Shown here: piece by piece, positions 1 to 11,501 of the stretch
Numbering within the stretch: the stretch's first letter is position 1
Layout of the letters: each line of letters opens with the position of its first letter
NCBI GenBank assembly: GCA_020055645.1
Contig: CM034546.1
Location: forward strand, 10,230,001-10,294,000
Direction of reading: 5' to 3'
Source: Tomocerus qinae
Taxonomy: Eukaryota; Arthropoda; Collembola; Entomobryomorpha; Tomoceridae
DNA length: 64,000 bases
The notes under the pieces: generated by a model
Databases searched by the model: none
Told to the model about the DNA's origin: nothing
Seen by the model: only the letters and a program-made list of their open reading frames with translations
Program-made: the position numbers and the translations under genes

Positions 1-45
1 GGGGGTGGGCGCTGCGCCCCCCGCCCCCTACTGGATGCGTGCTTG
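1..45. mobile_element. hAT-like MITE, right end only (GCACGTATCCAG family)
   Basis: The window opens inside a G/C-rich core followed by the terminal repeat CTGGATGCGTGCTTG (31-45). The full 74-bp version is visible in copy A2 at 52547-52620, with the matching left end CAGGCACGTATCCAG. Confidence 0.6.
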
Positions 46-139
46 TATCAACCATATAAATATAGATAGGAAAAATTTTGTCAGTCTACGATTATATAAT
101 AGAATTAGTATTACTAAAGTTTTTAAATTATTTTTGTAG

Positions 140-1114
140 GCAGTACAAGTGACAGTAATTTTGTGGATGACGTAGTTGAATTAAATCCTGTTCAAATATT
201 ACATTCTTCACAAGTTGGCGAAAATTCAATTACTTTGGGTTCACCCCCTATTTCCACCGACCTGGAGCAGATTAAACCTGTAACTCACGCCATTTCTGCT
301 GCTACATTTTCAGAGTCAAATCAAACTGCGTGTCTAGATACCAACAGCGAGACTATCAACGAATGCAAAAGTAAGTAACCTTTTATCTTTCAATTCATAA
401 AATTTCAAAACTATTTCAGTAGCAACACTCACGATTTCACTTAAATTCTTTAAGTAAGAATTTGAAATATTTAGATTGTTTTAATGTTTCAGTATATGAG
501 GAATTAGTCCTATTTCATCTGAATGCTATACGAAGTGAAATCAAGGATCTGTCGGTAAAGATTAACTCTTTAGCAGTTCAACAACTTCCATTAGAAAACG
601 ACATTGAAGGTATACCAAGCCCGCCTTGCATGACTGAAAATCAGACTTGAACAATTGCCTTAAGTTATATTGCAATCAAGAAAGCTTGGTACAATCTATT
701 TCCAACCCCAAAATTGTCATTAAAAATATTTTTATCTATTGTTATTAAAATGAACTTTAATGCGTATTTCTACATAACAGATAAAAATTCTTCGCGTGAC
801 CGTAGGTAAGGAATGGAAAGAATTTGTCAGCAAAATTTTAACCAAAATCATATCGGGCGAGTTGGAAACCAATTGGTCTTTATGAGTACGACAAGGAAAA
901 ATCTCATTCGAACAATAGCCTCTTTACAAATGCGTGCTACGTAAGGGTTACTGCATAACTTTTAATGTCAAATTTCCTATGCCATGCTAACTATTTTTAA
1001 TAGATATTATATTCAAATTTCGTAGGGGCAATAACACAATTGTACAGATCTGCAACGGAAAAGGAGATTGAAAATATTGTGACTACTTGGAGGAGAAATT
1101 CTGGAGACTGCTGA
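140..1114 (+). pseudogene. Remnant of a DUF4806-domain protein gene (A1)
   Basis: Four exon-like pieces follow one another. An exon at about 140-371 lies between a TTTTTGTAG acceptor and a GTAAGT donor and is Ser/Thr-rich (DVVELNPVQILHSS). One at 495-650 has a coiled-coil stretch (IRSEIKDLSVKINSLAVQQ). One at 781-882 reads GKEWKEFVSKILTKIISGEL. One at 1025-1114 reads GAITQLYRSATEKEIENIV and ends at a stop. The last two match what I recall of the C-terminal DUF4806 region of many cnidarian and arthropod proteins of unknown role. Between pieces 3 and 4 the expected continuation (YEYDKEKSHSNNSLF) is in another frame, so the gene looks decayed. No start codon is visible; the 5' end is probably outside the window. 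Family call by memory only. Confidence 0.5.
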
Positions 1115-2984
1115 GTTACGCTGCCATTAGTAATCTACTCCATGTATTAAATCCTCATTTAAAATCTAGAATTTTAAAAACAGGTGCTCGTTCACTTTTA
1201 AAAACACCTCAAAATTTTAAATTTGCAACGATGGGCACTGGAAGTTTTTAATATTTTGGTCTTGGATCCTTAATTCAAAATAGAATTAATTTCTTAATAG
1301 TTTACAACACTTTACGTTATGTAGTTATTTCAAAAACTACTCAGCACTCTTTTCTGATAATAACTAATTATAACTTATTAAAGTACATTATTGTAACTAA
1401 AGCAAATCGATTATTACATCATGATCATGCTACAATAAAACCAAAAGGACTTTAAACTGACTTATTTAATTGAGAGTTTAGTGAACTGATTATTAAATTA
1501 TCACAAAGTGTAATTATCATGTATCTCAAAAGGTTAATAGTTATTCTTTGGAACTATAGAGGTATAAGTATATATCTATTTAGCATGTCAATTTTAATTC
1601 AAATATTTTTACATAGCTTACGCAAATTTAACTGTAAATATTTACTAGAGTTAATTACTTCGAAGAAACTTGAAAAAATTATTATTTATCTGAGAAATCA
1701 TATAATTACTAAACACTAGCCACCCAAGGCTAAGCATACCTGAAAAAATAAGTTTTTGGATTCGATAATATACTTATTAATGGGCTTTTCTGTTCTAATT
1801 CATACTCATCTTAGCTATGTGACTATTTGGAATATAATTTTTTAAGAATTTTTACTTTATTCTGAAAAATCTTTGAATTTTACCTTTCGTTAATGAACTA
1901 CCATTCCTTTCACTATAATCCTTGTTTTACCTTTTTTAAAATACTTAATACTAAAAACTCTAAGTGATTCAGATGATAATAGATGAATGCACAGAGCTTA
2001 AAAATTTAACTGCTGCCTTGTTAAATAGACGCATTTATATTATTAATACTATCATGTCATCTGCTATAAAAATAACAGCAATCATTGGAAACGTACTGAA
2101 GAGGTATTATAAGTTCATTTAATATTATATTCGTTTTTTGAATAATAAACAACAAACAAAAAAAATTATTATATCCGATATTATTTTGTGATTTTAATAA
2201 CCTAACAATTTTTGGTCACCAATCTCTAGACAATTTATGTTAATTTATCAGTATATTATTATATACATTTTTTGTATCACAATTATCATATAAGTGGATG
2301 TTTGATGATTATTCTTAACTATTTGTTGTTATTCACAAAGGGTAATGTAATTATAATTTATAATAGGTGTATAAGTTACAATTTACTTTGTTCCTTATAA
2401 ACAGGTAGTTCAGTGCAGTCGAAAACCGCAGTAAAACTACTTCCGTAGGCATCTGACAATAATATCTTATTTCCTATATTACTACTAACTGTGTAGTCAT
2501 AAATGTGTTCACATTTTGTTCCCCTCTATTTTATAATTCCAAGGCAGTAAAAAACTCGGGGTTTTTACGAAAAAACCCTCGACCCTGGGTTTTTGGGTTT
2601 CAGGGTGTTTTAAAGAGTTATAGGCATAAATACAAGCATAATTACTATTATAGCATATAAGAAAACTACAGCTGACAATAACAATAACCATGTAATTCTA
2701 AGCTACCATTATTTACGCCTATAAAAACCAAAATTAAGGCATAAAAATTTAATTTTTAACATGTTTTAGCACAATTTTTTGTGAGCGCATGTAATATTAA
2801 TAATAATGTTTATAACAACTACAGAAAAACTATTAATTATTATATTTTACTTATTAAATTGGTTTTAAGAAATTCCTGCTTTAGTAAGGAGCTTTAATTG
2901 TAAAGCAGTACAGTAATAAATATGTAAGTGATTAATTAAAATTCAGCATACGTAATTAATGTTTCCACTTATGTACCCTGTACC
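1115..2984. other. AT-rich intergenic DNA, no gene seen
   Basis: There are only short chance reading frames. From about 1430 on, the stretch aligns with block B. An imperfect palindrome of GGGTTTTT/AAAAACCC runs lies at 2545-2605. Confidence 0.6.
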
Positions 2985-3299
2985 TAGGCTGACCATCCGT
3001 CCCGTTTTTAACGGGATCGTCCCGTTTTTGGTGACTGTCCCGGCGTCCCGAAAGTGTCCCGTTTTCAGAAACGTGTCCCGTTTTTTAGAAAAAATTGTGT
3101 AATACCTAATTTAATGATTAATACGATCAAAAAAGGAAAATTTTGACTAAAACAACAAAATTTTTCGCGCTTCGCGCGATTAATGGTAATACTTGAGCAA
3201 ATCTATCTACTATATATATTGGCTTTTCACAGCATAAGGACCTAGCATTTTCATGGTTGGCACAATTGTTTGGGAACTTTAAGCCGTTTTAGAGAAAAG

Positions 3300-3670
3300 G
3301 ACCTTAAAATGAACGCTCATCGTACGATTATGAGGAAATTGTAGACCATTATTGCATTGGCAAACAAAACTTAAAATTAACCAGTTTCGCTCGATTATAA
3401 GATTTTTTGTCTATTTTCAGGAAAAGTACGTTAAAATTAACGCGATTATAAGATTTTTTGTCGATTTTCAGCAAAAAGGCGTTAAAATTAACGCGATTAT
3501 AATTGTCTTTTATTGTTGTTTAAGGCAAAAATAGCTTAAAATTATTGCGCTTCGCGCGATTATAATTGTCTTTTATGGTTGTTTACGACAAAAATAGCTT
3601 AAAATTATCGCGCTTCGCGCGATTATGTCATTTTTTATAATGTTGGGCAAAAGTATTTTAAAATTAACGC
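3300..3670. repeat. Internal tandem repeats with a CGCGCTTCGCGCGAT core
   Basis: Units of roughly 50-65 bp repeat, each with GCGATTATAA, a TTTTTGT-type run and a TTAAAATTA segment. Several carry GCGCTTCGCGCGAT. They lie inside the hAT-like element at 2985-4050. Confidence 0.7.
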
Positions 3671-3752
3671 GCTTTAGGAAGATATTGCTAATATACATAT
3701 GGTTTAATGGCATTACCCCTTCGAAATCGACTTCTAAATACAATACTGTATA

Positions 3753-4002
3753 CAAGGCCGTATGGAGGGGGGGCATTGGGGGCAGATGCCCCCGCCCCCG
3801 AATTCCAAGAAATAGGGAAATTTTTTCCCAAAATACCAAAAAATTCCGCGCTTCGCGCGATTTTGTGATTTTTAGGCTATTTTTGCCTCATTTTAGACAA
3901 AGTAAGCCATAATTTTTCGCGCGTCGTGCGATTATGCCTAATATATATTACGTCCTATTATATCATTGCCCCCTCCGAAATCGACTTCTACATACAGTAC
4001 TG
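3753..4002. mobile_element. Nested hAT-like MITE (CAAGGCYGTAT family)
   Basis: The left end CAAGGCCGTATGGAGG and right end ATACAGTACTG are flanked by perfect ACTGTATA repeats at 3745-3752 and 4003-4010. It shares its interior with the element at 21050-21266. The 38 bp just before it resemble the right end of the same family, so one copy seems to have landed in or beside another. Confidence 0.8.
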
Positions 4003-4065
4003 ACTGTATATAGGGTCCCGTTTTCCTTTCGTAAAATTATGGTCAGCCTACCTGTACCCCAAAGC

Positions 4066-4250
4066 CAAGCACGTATCCAGGAATTTGACCTAGGGGGGGC
4101 ACACGAAAATATATTGGTAAAATGATGGTATTTTCGCGCGAAGCGCGAAAAATTTTTGGATTCTTAACCTTTATTGACAAAAAAATAGTCTTTTTTTGGT
4201 AGCTTAGGGGGGCCCGGACCCCCCCGGCCCCCCCTCTGGATACGTGCTTG
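4066..4250. mobile_element. hAT-like MITE (GCACGTATCCAG family), 185 bp
   Basis: The inverted ends CAAGCACGTATCCAG (4066-4080) and CTGGATACGTGCTTG (4236-4250) are perfect, and CCCAAAGC is duplicated at 4058-4065 and 4251-4258. The interior carries CGCGCGAAGCGCG and a G/C-run near the right end. It lies eight bases from the larger hAT-like element. The A2 copy is at 55566-55750. Confidence 0.88.
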
Positions 4251-5421
4251 CCCAAAGCATTCCTTCGCGATTCGTAAACAGATAATTATGTATACAACGA
4301 TATATAATAATCTCCACAACGATTAAAATATACAAAAATCAAATATATAGACATCGCAATACAATAAATATTGCAAGTATTAAAGTATAAAAGCTATTAT
4401 GTTGTTTCCACCTGATTATATTATATTTGTTTATATTTTTGAATAGAAATGTGAGAAAATTGGCATCCAGATGGAGCTTTAGTGAGTATTATTGTATGTT
4501 CTGGAAAAAAACCCAAAAAACTTCAGCCCATAAAAAACCTGACCCCCAAGCTTGTATAGTTCGTAGTGGCCCTTACTTTTCAAATATGCTAACTCTAAAC
4601 GCAATTATCTTGTGCATAATGCCAATACCACTACAAATTTTAGTCTTTAAACCGTTAATTAGTAAATGCATGCTTTCATAATCATTAAAATATTTACAAT
4701 TATTTTGCATTACAAATCGTGTTTAAGCGAAATTTTTTCCAAATTCCATAGCGTGAAATATGCTTTTCGAAAAGCTTTTAGATAATACTATAAAAGCAAC
4801 ATTACTTATTATCGGTTCATAGTCCTAAATGTCGGTTTATAGTCCTAAATATCGGTTCATAGTTGTTACTATACATGGTATTTAGAAAATATGTTTCTAA
4901 TAATTATAACAAACATGAATATTTACTTGTTTTGTATTGGCGAATAAAAATATAAAAATAAACGGAATAATCAGAAATCCGAAATTATATGAACACATTA
5001 AAATTGGACTTTTAAAATTATTACTTTAAATTGAGATTTTCATCGAAATTGAACATCGTGAAATAATGACGCAAAGTCTGAGGTAATAACAAACCCCGAG
5101 TTTATATAAAATATTATAATATTACCAAACTAAAAGTTATTCAGATTAAAGTAGGATATATTTTTTGTTTACGTTATTTCCTTCTCATCTTAGCAATGAA
5201 TTTTAAACGTATTAAAAGTTCTTTGTTCATACAATTCATACAAAGTTATTAAAATGTAATTAAAAATTGTAAATCTTGGCTAATGAGAATATTATTAAAA
5301 CCTCGGAAATATTTTGGTACATTCATAAAGCAATAATTTGGACATAAACATTTTAAGAAATTGTGAAGGAATTGTATTGCAGAAAAAGTCATAATCTAAT
5401 ACTAAATGTAAAGATACGTAG

Positions 5422-5617
5422 TACGGTATGCTTTAGAATCCGACGGAGTGATTATGGTAGGTAGGGTATGTTTCCTTACTATACTAGTTGGGTAGGGTAG
5501 GGTACGTTAAGACTCCTTACATTACTGGTTGAGTACTGTAGGGTACGGTATGGTTCCTTACTTTACGAGTTGAGTATGGTAAGGTAAGGTATGCAAGTAC
5601 GATAAAGCCCACCTCTG
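5422..5617. mobile_element. Small hAT-like insertion with GGTA-rich repeats (A1)
   Basis: Block B lacks this piece and joins at ATACGTAC, which is present on both sides here (ATACGTAG at 5414-5421, ATACGTAC at 5618-5625). The right end, read inward, is CAGAGGTGGGCTTT, a start common in hAT elements. The left end TACGGTATGCTTT matches it only partly. The interior holds imperfect ~60-bp repeats of GGTAGGGTA and TTCCTTAC segments. The A2 copy is near 56923-57118. Confidence 0.6.
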
Positions 5618-5631
5618 ATACGTACATCTGC

Positions 5632-7414
5632 TCAAGCATATAAATATTTCAATAGAAGATCCTTCTTGACTAGAAGATAGCATATAAACCACTTTATTAT
5701 TGCCCGGATAAAACCATTGATTCTTTTGGTAGTAAGTTCAACTACAGTTGCTGGCTCTTGGTCCTCCTTTAAATACCAATAAACAAACGCAATTAATAGC
5801 AAGTAAATAGATGCCTACAGTTCATGAGTTGGATGTTCATAACCAAAATCGTGCACTATATTTAATTTTAGCAATATAAATTAAAAATTACGTATACATA
5901 AAAAGGTACGTCAGCATTAATTTCTCCTTCACTGTTAGGCAACATACAAAGGAGCATCTCTCGATCCCCAGTGGCAGGAATAGCCTTTTTGTACAAAAAT
6001 AAAAAAACAATAAATATCATTTAGAAATGTTCGGGAGCCCCGCTCTCAAAAAGAAAGAGAGATAATGGGTCTGAGAAAAACAAAGAAAGGTAGATTTTCT
6101 AGAAAAAACCATTTTTTAGTCACAGGTAATACATTTGAACACCCAAAAATGATTTTCCTAGTAAACGCTCGTACGCTGCTTGAAAATGCGCAAAATTGTG
6201 ACCATGAAGCAAGAAATTTTCCCCCTTTCTCAGGAAGATATAATATGTTCAGAGTTCAAATTACAAACAAATTATGTTGGCATAGGCATAGGCCGTAATT
6301 TGACAAAATAATATTTTTTTAAAATAAAAGATATTAAATCTGTTTGCTTAATTGGCTACTTACCTGAATTTCATTTTTCAGAACTTCATTCTTTTCCTCT
6401 GAAATGTTGGTATTTGTAGTCTCAACTTCGGGTGTAAGTTTAAGTCCATTCTCTGGGCCTAAAATCAATAGTATTAAAATATAAATATTTAATATTAGAG
6501 AGAACGATATAAATTTAAAGACAGCTCACCTGACTGGCCATTTCCTTGGTCGACAATCACGAATTCAGAATATCTTCCAAGATCCGTCTTTGTATTTCGT
6601 TAGATTAGAGGTTAGAAATAAAAGCATTTTAAGTGGTATTAAAAATCAATTAGAGAAACTTGTAATAAATGATTTGAGTACCTCAGCATTTGATGACATG
6701 TCTGCTAAGAATTCGTCTGAAGTCTCAGCGCCGGTGCCCACGTCCATTGAGCTACTATAAGAATTGGATAAAATTCCAATAATTAAGACGTTGGTCAAGC
6801 TGACCGGATTACACAAATGTAGAGAAGATTGATGTATCTTTTGATTCGTTTAGTAGATTTTCGCTGCTGACTTACATGCCAACAGCGAAAAGAAATGATT
6901 CGCCCACTTAGGGGTTGCGTAGAAATCATTGCGTTTCAAGAGCCCTAAATTAAACTACAAATACCTAAAATACTAAATATAATATTAAAAATTACTGCAT
7001 AATAAAATATTTGTAACCTACTATCTACATTATTTTAGGAAAATAAAATTGTACAATCGTCTTGGGTGAAGACTGAAGGCTAAAATATAAAATACTAAAA
7101 TAAATTAAACCAGAATTTAATTTCAATAATGCTTAATATGGCTATGATTCGTTGCATATAAATCCTACATTGATATTACGATTAAGACTATTGAAAAATC
7201 GCCTACTTAGTATTTAGATTTATTTCTCTGTACAGATAATTGTATATTAATTTCATCAATATCTATTTACAAAGTCTGATATTTCACCGCCGATGAAAAC
7301 TCTTTTGTTCTTCTATTGGCATCCAGAAGACTATTACCTTAATTTTTTGAATAGCTGGATCCAAAACTGTATCCTCTACCCGACCCGAGTAACTAAGTTA
7401 TCTTTTCTTCTCAT
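5632..7414 (-). pseudogene. 5'-deleted copy of the eight-exon coiled-coil gene (A1)
   Basis: Compared with the complete version at 41380-43799, most of exon 1 and all of exons 2 and 3 are missing, through a deletion of about 830 bp. The exon 1 stub (7414 downward) reads MRRKDNLV and then runs into a stop. Exons 4 (6682-6754), 5 (6530-6587), 6 (6364-6458) and 7 (5898-5984) keep GT-AG sites and frame; exon 6 carries a clean 6-bp gain. In exon 8 (from 5766) an extra base shifts the frame, replacing the last ten or so residues and extending the tail to a stop at 5632-5634. The host gene is unrecognised. Exons 4-7 look better preserved than in a long-dead gene, so an alternative 5' end or a recent loss are both possible. 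Confidence 0.75.
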
Positions 7415-8847
7415 TTAGATCTCAAATCTTTACTGCAAAAATAAAACCCATTTCCTTTTGATATTTGGAATAAAATAAATATCTAGTACTATATAGTTGG
7501 TACACAAAACAGAAAATATAGAAAATCAAGAAAAATCAATTGAAAAAATGTACATTATTTAGAATTGTTATAAATAACCAGTTTAATCGAAAGTGTGTGT
7601 AATGGTGAAACAAATAATTAATGCCGAAAAAATAATACAACGGGCTACAATAGAATCTCTGAATACTTATCTAAACAAAAATAAATATCTATGAGTAACT
7701 TTCCTGTCATTGCCATATTCGCATATTGCTAATCCAATAATTGCTATATCCGATATTGTATTAATGTTAGTTTGCATAATAAAAATGAAGATTTTAATTA
7801 AACGTTTTGGTAGGTCAAATTCGACATAATAAGACGATATCGAACAAAAGTCGTTCATTCCTAGGCTCAATGATTATTTCCAATTAGCCCGAAGTCGATT
7901 GATAATAAAACAGAGATGATAATCATTCATAGAAAATACACTATAGTTTCGAGTCAGTCTCATTAAGCTAATTTTATCTGACCTTAAAAATTGGTAAAGT
8001 ATTATATTTCTGTCAATCAATCTGCCGGAAGTAGGTCAGTGCGGCTGTGAATCTTGTACATAAACTTGAATAACTCTCCAATGGGTTGTCGTAAAAGATT
8101 TTAAACTTTTAATAAATACTTTTTTAAAACTGTGTTGGCCTCATTTAAAATTATTTTTTAGATTTTAAATTACTTATTTGACTAACTATTTAGGCCTAGT
8201 ATTTGAAAACTATATTTTACATTTTGAAGTAACAATTTAACTAACTTTTTTGGCTTAATTTAAAATTGTTTTTCAGATTTTTAAGTAACTATTTAACTAT
8301 TTTGGCCGAGTTTATAACAATTTTATTAATTTTTTAAAGTAACAATTTAAATAGCTTATGCCAATTTTATATACCAGGCCCCTTTTTATCCACTGTTTGC
8401 ATTATATGTTTTAGATACGTACATCAATATAACCTACCCTGAACCCTGCATAATAAAAAGAATATAGAATTGCAAATATATTTCATTCCCGAATAAAAAA
8501 TGACGCTGTTTTGATTTACTGATTTAAGCATTATAATGAGTATTTGAACATTGCTCACTTATCCCAGATATTTCGAACCAGTAAATTCCTTTTGTGTAAA
8601 AATACATTCGCCTTCGCCGAATGACAGCAAGCTTTCTAGAAATTGAAAAATAATACGAAATTATTACACGTTTAATTATACACAAATTCTTATTTACATG
8701 GGAAAATAAATTCTATTAAAATCTGCTGAGCGATGTCCAACGAAAAAGATTTCTTGTTTAGTTTGTAGTCAACGTTTCCAGTAACATATTGCTTGTTCTT
8801 TTAAACCATGTTCCTTTAACATATCAATAAGCCATATTAAACCTGAG

Positions 8848-8888
8848 CTTGGTACCGGAACTTATTCAGAATAAGTTCCGGTACCAAG
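8848..8888. repeat. Perfect 41-bp palindrome (A1)
   Basis: Two exact 20-bp inverted arms, beginning CTTGGTACCGG and ending CCGGTACCAAG, flank a single central base. Block B lacks it at the matching site, so it is an insertion or local expansion. The A2 copy is at 60349-60389. Confidence 0.9.
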
Positions 8889-9423
8889 TTATTCATTATC
8901 AATTATTAACCATAATAACATATTTTGCTCTACAGTTGTAGGTTTTCCATTTTGGAAAACGTGTCGTATGTATATGTACGTAATGTAAGCAAACAACAGT
9001 AGCAACAGTTAAATATCAATCAAAATTAATATTCATGCATGAATATTCAATATTAGAATGCTCTTCTATGGTTATAAAATAAATGCTATTAAATGCATAT
9101 TATGATAAAACAATACATTAATTATAATAGTTCAAAAATTGACTTTAAAAAATCAAAAAATAGTGTGGCTAACGGTGAATAGAAGAATTAAAACTGAAAG
9201 TGAAGTGCATTCAACCGTCAGCTGAGGATTATTTACTATTGACTATTAGAATTTGTTGCTTACAGCTTAAAATAGCATTTATAAATGAAAAGTTTATGTT
9301 ATTACCTGAAAATGAATGAATGGAAAATAGAAGAGTACAGTGTTTAATCATGATCCAAAAATTTCCAAATTTATTATTAAATGATGAATGGAGAATTTGG
9401 AAATGAGAATTGTTATTGATCAG

Positions 9424-9530
9424 AGCAAAGAAGGACAACTTATTTTCAATCTCGCTTGAGCGGAAAGTAGGCCTACCTAGTAGGCGTGGCGTAGGCGACC
9501 TTACCAACTGCTCTATTTCACGTGACTCTT
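9424..9530 (-). other. Possible tRNA-like (SINE head) relic
   Basis: Read on the minus strand, TAGAGCAGTTGGTAAGG resembles a tRNA A-box region, and GCTCAAGCGAGATTG about 50 bases later weakly resembles a B box. The block B counterpart (45420-45480) keeps TAGAGTAGTTGGTAGGG. No fold or clear ends could be confirmed. Confidence 0.25.
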
Positions 9531-10528
9531 AATTGCGAATTTCGCTTTTGTGTTTGGTTGAACTTCCCTTGGTTTAATGTGCTCCCTTCCCAAAATCATC
9601 ATGTCAGGGTATCCGACAAAATGTTCGTTCTTTCCTGTTTGTATTCATGTGTAGATAAACCACAATATTGTGGTTTAAATTCGTAAGATCTGAAGGATCT
9701 TTCATAGGTTGCATCTGAGAAAGCAGAACATTGGGATGTGGAAGCTACAAGACTTTTCCACCAATTAATTGACGATTACCCGGGATGCATATCATAAATA
9801 AACTAACAATAAAATTTGCAAACAAACTATTATTCCAGTTAATAATACATGTATGTATAGCTTATATAATCTTAATAGTGTCAATTTGATGTTAATATCC
9901 GAAAACAGAAGTACCAAATTTACATTTCACTTGATGTTGGTTTGAAGTTTGAAACTTTCTTTGTTAATTTAGAACATTGATAATTCCTCCCATTGAAACT
10001 ATAGATTTAAAAAAATTTTAATGAACTTTTTTGTATGCACTATTTCATGAACTGTACGTAAAGCCTTTATGTAGAATATTATACTAAGTTTTATGTGGAA
10101 TTTAATACCTAATAGTAGAATATGATTTGATGTTTTTGAGGTACCAAAACAGTATGCAATATTTTGCCAATAAGTGTAGTCAATGTTCTTTATCTCTCCT
10201 ATACATATCTGCATGAATGATTGTACAAGATTTGGTGTTTTTGTTACAAACCCAAATACTGGCGCTATATATAATTAAAAATTCCCCAAATTAGAATAAG
10301 ATGGGAGAAAATGAAGGAACTCTATGCAACTGTCCGAGCAGTTCATTTACGAGGTTTTAATTTTGTATGTCCGAATATTCAAAATTATGAATCCAGAGTG
10401 GAAAATAACAACAAAATCACCGAAGCGTAGCTCATTGCTCGCCCTTCTCCTTCTCTTTTTATGTTGCAGGAACTGTACATAAATATCTAACACATTAACA
10501 CGGCGGTTCGTGCTAAATGAACCTACCC

Positions 10529-10620
10529 ACCCGACACCCGACGTATAATCTAAATCCTAACACAAACCCCACCCGGCACCAGACGGTTAATATCAGTTAG
10601 TATTTCGTTGGGTGTCGGGT
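10529..10620. repeat. Short inverted-repeat element, ACCCGACACCCGACG ends
   Basis: The left end ACCCGACACCCGACG and right end CGTTGGGTGTCGGGT are near-perfect inverted copies. Related pieces occur around 25430-25490, 37865-37975 and 46605-46690, and in A2 at 62030-62121. The copies sit inside larger repeated blocks, so most spread with those blocks. Confidence 0.6.
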
Positions 10621-10883
10621 AAATATGCTGAGGCAGCCCTTCTTTCAACCTTGCCTAATATGGACATGATAATAATATACTATTGTGTCTACTGTGTTAC
10701 AGGCACCTTTCAGTATTCCTGTGCATATATATTTTTGAATATTGATATTATCCACAGCACTTCTCTCTTATCCCGTTCAGACTTCTATACTTTTAATGTG
10801 TATCCAATATCGTAGAAAGTTCTGAATAACATAGCCATAAATTATTAATAACCAGACAGAATTATATAATAATGAGATGGACC

Positions 10884-11031
10884 CAAGCACGTATTTAGTC
10901 AGCGCCCCCCCCCTTAATCTGAGAAAAAGAGAATTTTTTTCTCAAAAATGGCCTAAAATTGGAAAAGTTTTTCGCGTTTTGGTGTCATTTTTGCTTCCGC
11001 CCCCTTGAACAAATTTCTAGATGCGTGCCTG
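10884..11031. mobile_element. hAT-like MITE (GCACGTATCCAG family), 148 bp (A1)
   Basis: The left end CAAGCACGTATTTAG and right end CTAGATGCGTGCCTG are inverted, with a C-run and a TTTTTCGCG segment inside. The flanks GATGGACC (10876-10883) and GTTGGACC (11032-11039) are an 8-bp duplication with one mismatch. The A2 copy is at 62385-62532. Confidence 0.8.
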
Positions 11032-11501
11032 GTTGGACCTACAATATGGCATGACATTGATGGCTTCAAAATTGTAGAGATGAAATTTACACAAATAATA
11101 ATAAAAGATCACCTCAAGATACATTAGCTGTATGTGTTGAATTACTGAAGCCCCTTCAAATCAAAAATACAGTTTTTAAATTAAATTTTATTTAATAATA
11201 ATTTTTTCCATAATATTTTTGACCACGTGAGATTGGTTTTTAGGCAATTTTTGAATATTTTTGCGCTCTGCGCGATTGTATAATCTACTAAAGTTATCAC
11301 ACTCTTTTTTTCAATCAATATAACGCCGTCCGGCTGAGCCCGCTTTAGTGAAAGTGTCCTATTTATTCAGCAGAAGAGCCTCGGTTTAGGAAAAGTTATT
11401 CTCGCCAATAACATCTTTGAATTTGGTCCATTTCTAATGAAAAAAATGATTCATTATTACTGCAATCTGTTGGGCGAGGCCGCATGAATTATTACTACTG
11501 C

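Larger units (their letters stand above)
2985..4050. mobile_element. Non-autonomous hAT-like element, present in A1 only
   Basis: The element begins TAGGCTGACCAT and ends with its exact reverse complement ATGGTCAGCCTA. It is bracketed by CCTGTACC at 2977-2984 and 4051-4058. The empty site survives in copy A2, where CCTGTACC occurs once at 55551-55558. An 8-bp target duplication is typical of the hAT superfamily. No transposase frame is present. The interior holds tandem repeats and a nested second MITE. Confidence 0.9.
7415..10528. other. AT-rich intergenic DNA shared with block B, no gene seen
   Basis: No reading frame has domain character. The stretch aligns with 43800-46600 of block B. 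It contains a perfect palindrome (8848-8888) and a possible tRNA-like relic near 9424-9530. Block A2 repeats it at about 58917-62029. Confidence 0.6.
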
